A stretch of DNA of 64,000 nt. Origin: Culex pipiens pallens (Eukaryota; Arthropoda; Insecta; Diptera; Culicidae). The DNA lies in the NCBI RefSeq assembly GCF_016801865.2, contig NC_068938.1, positions 84,022,886-84,086,885 on the forward strand, read 5' to 3'. The notes beneath the pieces are model-generated. The model was not told where the DNA came from. It saw nothing but the letters and a program-made list of their open reading frames with translations, and did no database searches. Positions 59,034 through 64,000 of the stretch are shown here, in pieces. A program made the translations under genes and the position numbers. The number at the start of each line of letters is the position of its first letter. The stretch's first letter is position 1.

Positions 59034-59200
59034 TTCCAAAATGTTTAAAAGAATTTCATATGTCAAAATGCTATTCCAATGTCGAAAACAATGAAAAAAC
59101 TCTCAAAACTGAATGAAAATCATCTTTTGTTAAGAAAAATATAAAAATATAGCAAAACGTTCTATTCGGCGAAAAGAGTTTCTGACTTCAGGCGAAATGT

Positions 59201-61368
59201 CACACACTCGAAACTCCATGACTCGATTCTTTAAGCACAAATAAGTATAAAAAATCTTTGTCAATTTGGTACCAAATCTCAAACCTGAAGTTATGTTTTT
59301 CCTGATACGTTTTCGCGATTTTTCCCAAATAAATTTCAACGTTTTGGTTCAAAATTGGCACAAATTTTTATTTAGCCAAAAGGATCGACCGGGGGTGTCC
59401 ATTAAGTCCATTTTAAAACTAATGGTCACACGCATTGATTATATGTTGTTAATCGGTTATTCTGATTTACAACATTAATACCTAACAAACAACATTTTTT
59501 TAAGGCAATGTGATCAAAAGTCTAAAAAATGGAGTCATGTTAGAACATTACACAACATTTCTTGATTTTTTTTCTCTTGGACAAAACTAATTTCAAAATT
59601 TAAAATTGGTTCAGTCCAAAATTTCCAAAATATCTGAGAAATGATGATTTTTTTTTATCTGCGGTCCAAAAACTCATTTTTTTCGAGATCCAACTTCAAA
59701 ATGCGTTCAGGGAAGCTTCGTAACTCTTCTAGTAGATCTTTTTTCTTCTCAGAAACATTCGTTAGTCCATGGGTCCACAGCGTTGAATATTTGCAGTTTG
59801 CAATACCACGACGACGACGGATATGGCCAGCACCACGGATCCGTTTTTGGGGAGTTCGGTTTCATTTCGGTGGCGTCTATCTTTATGGCCACCTCCACCG
59901 TTCAGTGAAAAGTGGTCAAACCGGGTTTTCCTTAACCCGGTCGAGATTTTTTTCTCTCTCTCTCTCTTCATCTCCCTTCCACGACAATAATGTTTGTCGT
60001 AGGTGGGTGGCGAGGGCGAGCAACCAAATTCTAATAGATTAAAAGCCAATGGACACCGGACGGAGAAGAGACCGCGAAAAGAGGTCCTGGACCCGGCAGT
60101 TCCTGCGGTGGTGCCCAACACGGGATGACCCAGGAATGGCCGGTGCCCCGAAAATTGCTGGACTCCTCTCGTACGCTTTTTTTGGTCGGACCTCCTTTGT
60201 TGCTGCACTTTTTCCTGGAGGCCCATTTATCTTCGCGCCAAGCAGCAGAAACCGTGTGCGGCAGTCAGTGCCGGTGGCCACGTGGCCTAGCGATGCGGCG
60301 TTGAAGGAAAAATTGAAGATCCTTGCCGCGGCCAGAGCCGGAGTGCTGGTCACTGGGGGCGTCGTGGACCCTATACTCGGAGTGCAGTTTGGCAAGTGGT
60401 AGGGGGTCACACCACACACAACAGTGTCAAGTGTGGCCCGAACGGAAATGGGTTTTTGTTTGGAGGTTATTTTGTAACTTTTCGAATGCTGCATATATTC
60501 GTGGAATATTATTCAAAATATTTTCTTACCATGCTTGAAATTTTATTAAAAGAGATTTTTTTTTTCAATTTTTGTTTTATGATTTAAAATATTTTTATTT
60601 TTATTTATGCATTTTTCGCTTAAAAAAAATCCTTTTTTAAGGAAAGCCACACCCGAAAAATAATTTTTTTTAAGGCTGGGAAAATTTCCTACAATTTGCT
60701 CTCTGAGACCTTAAAAATATAAAATTAGTTTCTATGATACAACCGCACAAAGATTTGGAATCGGGGAAAATGAATTTTGTTCAAGTGTTAAGTGTAATTT
60801 TCAACTGATGATATCTCGGAAACATCTTTCTTTTTTTGCAGAGAAAGAAAGATAACATTTGGAATAAAAATTGCATACATTTGGAGCAACATTTGAAAAG
60901 GGCGTATTAACATATTGACAGCTGGACAATGTTGCAAATTCCGAGACGACCGTTAACTATTTCACAAAAAAATGCAGTGTTGGAAGGTAGCTGGGAAGAC
61001 CAGCTATTGTTTATAACTTCGAAGATAAACTTACTAAGAAAGAAAATAGTATTCAATCACTCAATTTTAACCCTTCACATTTTTTTATTGTTTAGAAACA
61101 TAAATCTACGTCGATCGCAACGTAATCAACAGTGAGCCAGTTCAATGATAGATAGAAATAGAGTTGTTATCGAGGCATAACCGTGTTCATAGCTTAAATC
61201 TGAAGTAAAAAAAATCAAACCATTTTCTATCAAAAATATTTGTCACTGTTCTGTTTTACAATTGTGCAAACATCAAAAAATATATTTTTCAAGATTATTA
61301 ACAATCATTTGAAAAAAATATTATGTGATACGCTTTTATGACGTTATTATCAAGTCGACACTGTCGTG
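59201..61368. other. No supported gene; GC-rich island at 59760-60420
   Basis: In the island both strands are open for over 100 codons (plus 60049-60402, minus 60039-60494), which usually reflects composition rather than two genes. A CTCTCTCTCTCTCT run lies near 59955. Neither frame shows a recognised domain or clear splice sites. The rest is AT-rich. Confidence 0.4.
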
Positions 61369-61806
61369 CTATCATGTCATACGTTGCTTTTTGACGCTCC
61401 GAGAAAAACGCGTTTCTATGTTTGGCCTTGAATAAACAAAAACGAGAGCACGCAATGTAAACAATAACAAACAAGTTTTGTTTCGTTGACCATTATGTGC
61501 ATTGCTCCGAAGTTTGGTTGTATTTGGTTGCAAGAGTCCCGAGTTATAATTGAAAATGTTTACGGTAGTCGTGCTTGTTTTTGTGTCAAACGCGTTCTGA
61601 CCTAAAATCCCTTTGTCAAATTGTCGCACTTACATCAATTTGAGTGACAAGAGAGCACGACAAGATTTAAACTTCTTTCATATGAAAGGTGACAAAAATG
61701 TACGAAGCTTTGGTTTTCATTGAATATCTCAGGATTGAAATCGAATTTTGGGGATCTGTGAAGGTCAAAAGGTGAGGCATTGTGAGCTGCACAAAATGAC
61801 GTTCTT
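61369..61806 (+). mobile_element. Solo 5' end of a Helentron
   Basis: It aligns with 26253-26697 along its whole length (for example CTTTTTGACG-TCCGAGAAAA, GTCAAACGCGTTCTGACCT, ATTGAATATCTCAGGATTGA) and stops abruptly at GTTCTTAA. The downstream sequence shows no Helentron protein. This is a truncated or non-autonomous derivative 35 kb from the full-length copy. Confidence 0.8.
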
Positions 61807-63390
61807 AAGAGCGAGTCCACGAACAGGGCATACCCCTTTGTATGGGACGTCGCTTGGACCTCATAAATCTGCCTGAAATTTTCAGGGGTTGTTTGTACAT
61901 ATAAAACTAGCATCTGGCCAAAATATGAGCACTCTAGGTCAATGGAAAGTGGGGCAAATCAGGACACAAAGTTTGAAGGTTCAAAAACGTAAAAAATCTT
62001 TAAAAGGCTCTAACATAAGCAAAATTCAAAGTTAATCTGAAAGGGTTTAAAAAAAGCAACAAAATGCAGGGTAGAGCATCCCAATTGGTTAAATCTAAAG
62101 GAAGTTATTGGCATTTTAGTGAAAAAATAGCACAACTTTCAAACTCAAATAAAAAAGTGTTCCATTGAGATATCAACTCGATTCGACCTGCACCTTGTAG
62201 GGGATATCTGGAACTACCATCTGAGACTGAGAACGCTTTGGGTAAGGCAGTTTAACATATTAAATAGACACTTTTTCTTTTAGTCAGTTTTTGTTTGGTA
62301 ATAATTTTATCATATTCGTGTTCCTGAGACAATTTCACAATAGAAACATGCATAAAATGTTAATTTTCATCCATGTTAACTCTTTAAAAAATCAAAGGCA
62401 ACAAAAAATTAAGAAGCTTTCTTTTTCTGGTGACATCTAGTATCCTTGGAAACGAATTGGATTTTCAATAAATGTAATTCGAAGAATTTTGGCTGATTTT
62501 AGCGTGACGTACTTTATGGATGAAGCCTTACCCAAAACGCATTTTGTTGCATGTCGTGACAGGCTTCCTGTTTATCCTTAAAATGGAACAGAAAAGAAAA
62601 GAAAGAAAATATAGTAATCAAAATAAAATATAGAAAATTAGAGGACATATCAATTGATAGCCTTATTTTTTTAAATAATACAAATCGTTATAACAGATTT
62701 CTATACAAATCGTTGATTGAAAATTTTGACTAAAAGGTAACATTAAGAGACTTTTTTTGCACTGCCGTGTGTAAGCAGTCAACAACAACAAGAAGGATTA
62801 ACTTTTTTCAGGCAGTCCAGTTTTACTGATCTTAAAAAGTGAGACCGATTCACAAAAAATCATTGCCTGTGAAATGTCAATCTGTAGGATATGGAGAATA
62901 TATAAATGTTGTGAAAAATTGTGGAGCAATTATTTTTACCATGTACAAACTCGATTATTCGAAGGCCTTGAAAAAAAAAAATAACTTCGGATAATCAAAT
63001 CACGAAAAACCTGTTTTCGCTGTCTTGATTTTGATTGTCGAGCTTAAGTATGCCCTCTAAACTACTGTAAAGTTATTTTGAATTTTTAAATCCAAGATGG
63101 ATTGATGAAGTATTGAGAACATGCGTTTTGTAATCAATCAACCATTCAAACTTGTCTAAAAACCCGAGCATGGGTAAATAACAAGGGAAATGCGTAATAA
63201 TACCTTTCTCTGGTATCAATACCAAATTTTGGTATTCCTGGACCCTTTAAAATTTGTCTTAAGGATTATGCAAGAGCAAAATGTGGTATCATACCAATTT
63301 AAGGTATTGTTTTGATATTGCAAAATTGCAGAATTTGTCAATGATCGAACACCACATTTTGGTATTCATTTGGTATTACAGTATTTTATC
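61807..63390. other. No gene recognised
   Basis: AT-rich. From about 63200 the motif TTTTGGTAT and its complement ATACCAAAA recur, leading into the tandem array at the window end. Confidence 0.5.
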
Positions 63391-63394
63391 CAAT

Positions 63395-64000
63395 TCCTCT
63401 GCAACTATGGGAAAATTTTGACCAATTTTGACAAAATAATTAATTTTTCGCTAAAATCATGTCTCAAAGCGAATGCTTTCATTCAAAACCGGAAATTTCA
63501 AACTTGATTTTAAACATTTTTGATATACCCCCTACAGAAATGACTTGAAATTGTGCAAAATTTTCTAAGTCAGGATGGAACATTTTGGTATTATTTTGGT
63601 ATTTAAGTGCTTTATCAAATTCCTCTGAAACTATGGGAAAATTTTGACCAATTTTGACAAAATAATTAATTTTGCGCTAAAATGATGTCTCAAAGCGAAT
63701 GCTTTCATTCAAAACCGGAAATTTCAAACTTTATTATAAACATTTTTGATATACCCCCTACAGAAATGACTTGAAATTGTGGAAAATTTTCTAAGTCAGG
63801 ATGGCACATTTTGGTATTATTTGAATATTGAAAGGTTTCATCAATTTTCTTTGAAACTATGGGAAATTTGTTAAAAAAAATTTACGTGTTAATTAATTTA
63901 GCGCTAAAATGACTTGAAACCCAAAATGGTTAAGATGATTTTAAAAATTAGTGTGATATACCCACTAATATCTTTTTCAAAAACGTTGAAATATCTCTAA
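63395..64000 (+). repeat. Tandem repeat with 226-bp period, running off the window
   Basis: ACTATGGGAAAATTTTGACC-type unit starts occur with the marker ACTATGG at 63404, 63630 and 63856. The first two units are nearly identical over GCGAATGCTTTCATTCAAAA and GATATACCCCCTACAGAAAT; the third is diverged. The array continues beyond 64000. Confidence 0.8.

Larger units (their letters stand above)
55615..59200. repeat. Possible outer foldback frame of a composite repeat
   Basis: ACATTTCACC with following TCGCC-AATAAGACG (55615-55660) and the complementary GGCGAAATGT with preceding CGTTCTATTCGGCGA (59157-59200) resemble each other as inverted ends. The interval encloses the array at 55966-58142 and the foldback at 58143-59033. 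The similarity is patchy. Confidence 0.35.

Noticed and set aside
1..64000. CRISPR array or bacterial operon
   Set aside because: The tandem repeats have 127, 164, about 170 and 226-bp periods without unique spacers, and gene structure is eukaryotic.

Overview
This 64 kb window looks like nuclear DNA of a culicine mosquito, most likely Culex. It is AT-rich, gene-poor and packed with short DNA transposons. It carries a low-complexity PV/PY-rich cuticular protein gene, tRNA-headed SINEs with LINE-like tails, and a large Helentron. Introns, a TATA/TCAGT arthropod promoter and a 100-N scaffold gap confirm a eukaryotic draft assembly. The species call is inference; no single-copy marker is visible.

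Real genes are few. (1) A three-exon cuticular protein gene lies on the minus strand (6822-8264) with its promoter near 8576-8611. (2) The main ORF of a Helentron (Helitron2-type rolling-circle transposon) lies on the plus strand (26887-31140). It has a Rep/HUH domain, a PIF1-like helicase and a C-terminal endonuclease domain, and its N-terminus is lost in a gap at 26787-26886. (3) A single internal exon of a C2H2 zinc-finger gene lies on the minus strand (44718-44924); the rest of that gene is not visible. (4) Two decayed, frameshifted gene remnants lie on the minus strand (about 21802-22155 and 22735-23700), both inside a 4.78 kb CACTG-ended transposon.

The rest is layered mobile DNA. Several elements can be bounded to the base by target-site duplications: a deleted non-LTR retrotransposon (10591-11610) and a truncated relative (47626-48050), a tRNA-headed SINE-like element (41253-41946), a hAT-type MITE inside another SINE (42742-43232), a TTAA foldback (4373-5070), a TA-flanked MITE (45041-45756) and a foldback with a 9-bp duplication (34515-35195). 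Others are large foldbacks at 1024-2379, 2550-4135 and 58143-59033, and an inverted tandem array at 55966-58142. Nesting gives a relative history: for example, the CACTG element is younger than the repeat it splits at 19736/24517.

The most unusual signal is a histone-type 3' processing signal (stem-loop, ACCA, then a purine-rich AAAGAG) about 210 bases downstream of the Helentron stop codon on the same strand. Either the Helentron captured a histone gene 3' end, or it uses a replication-dependent-histone style of mRNA 3' end.
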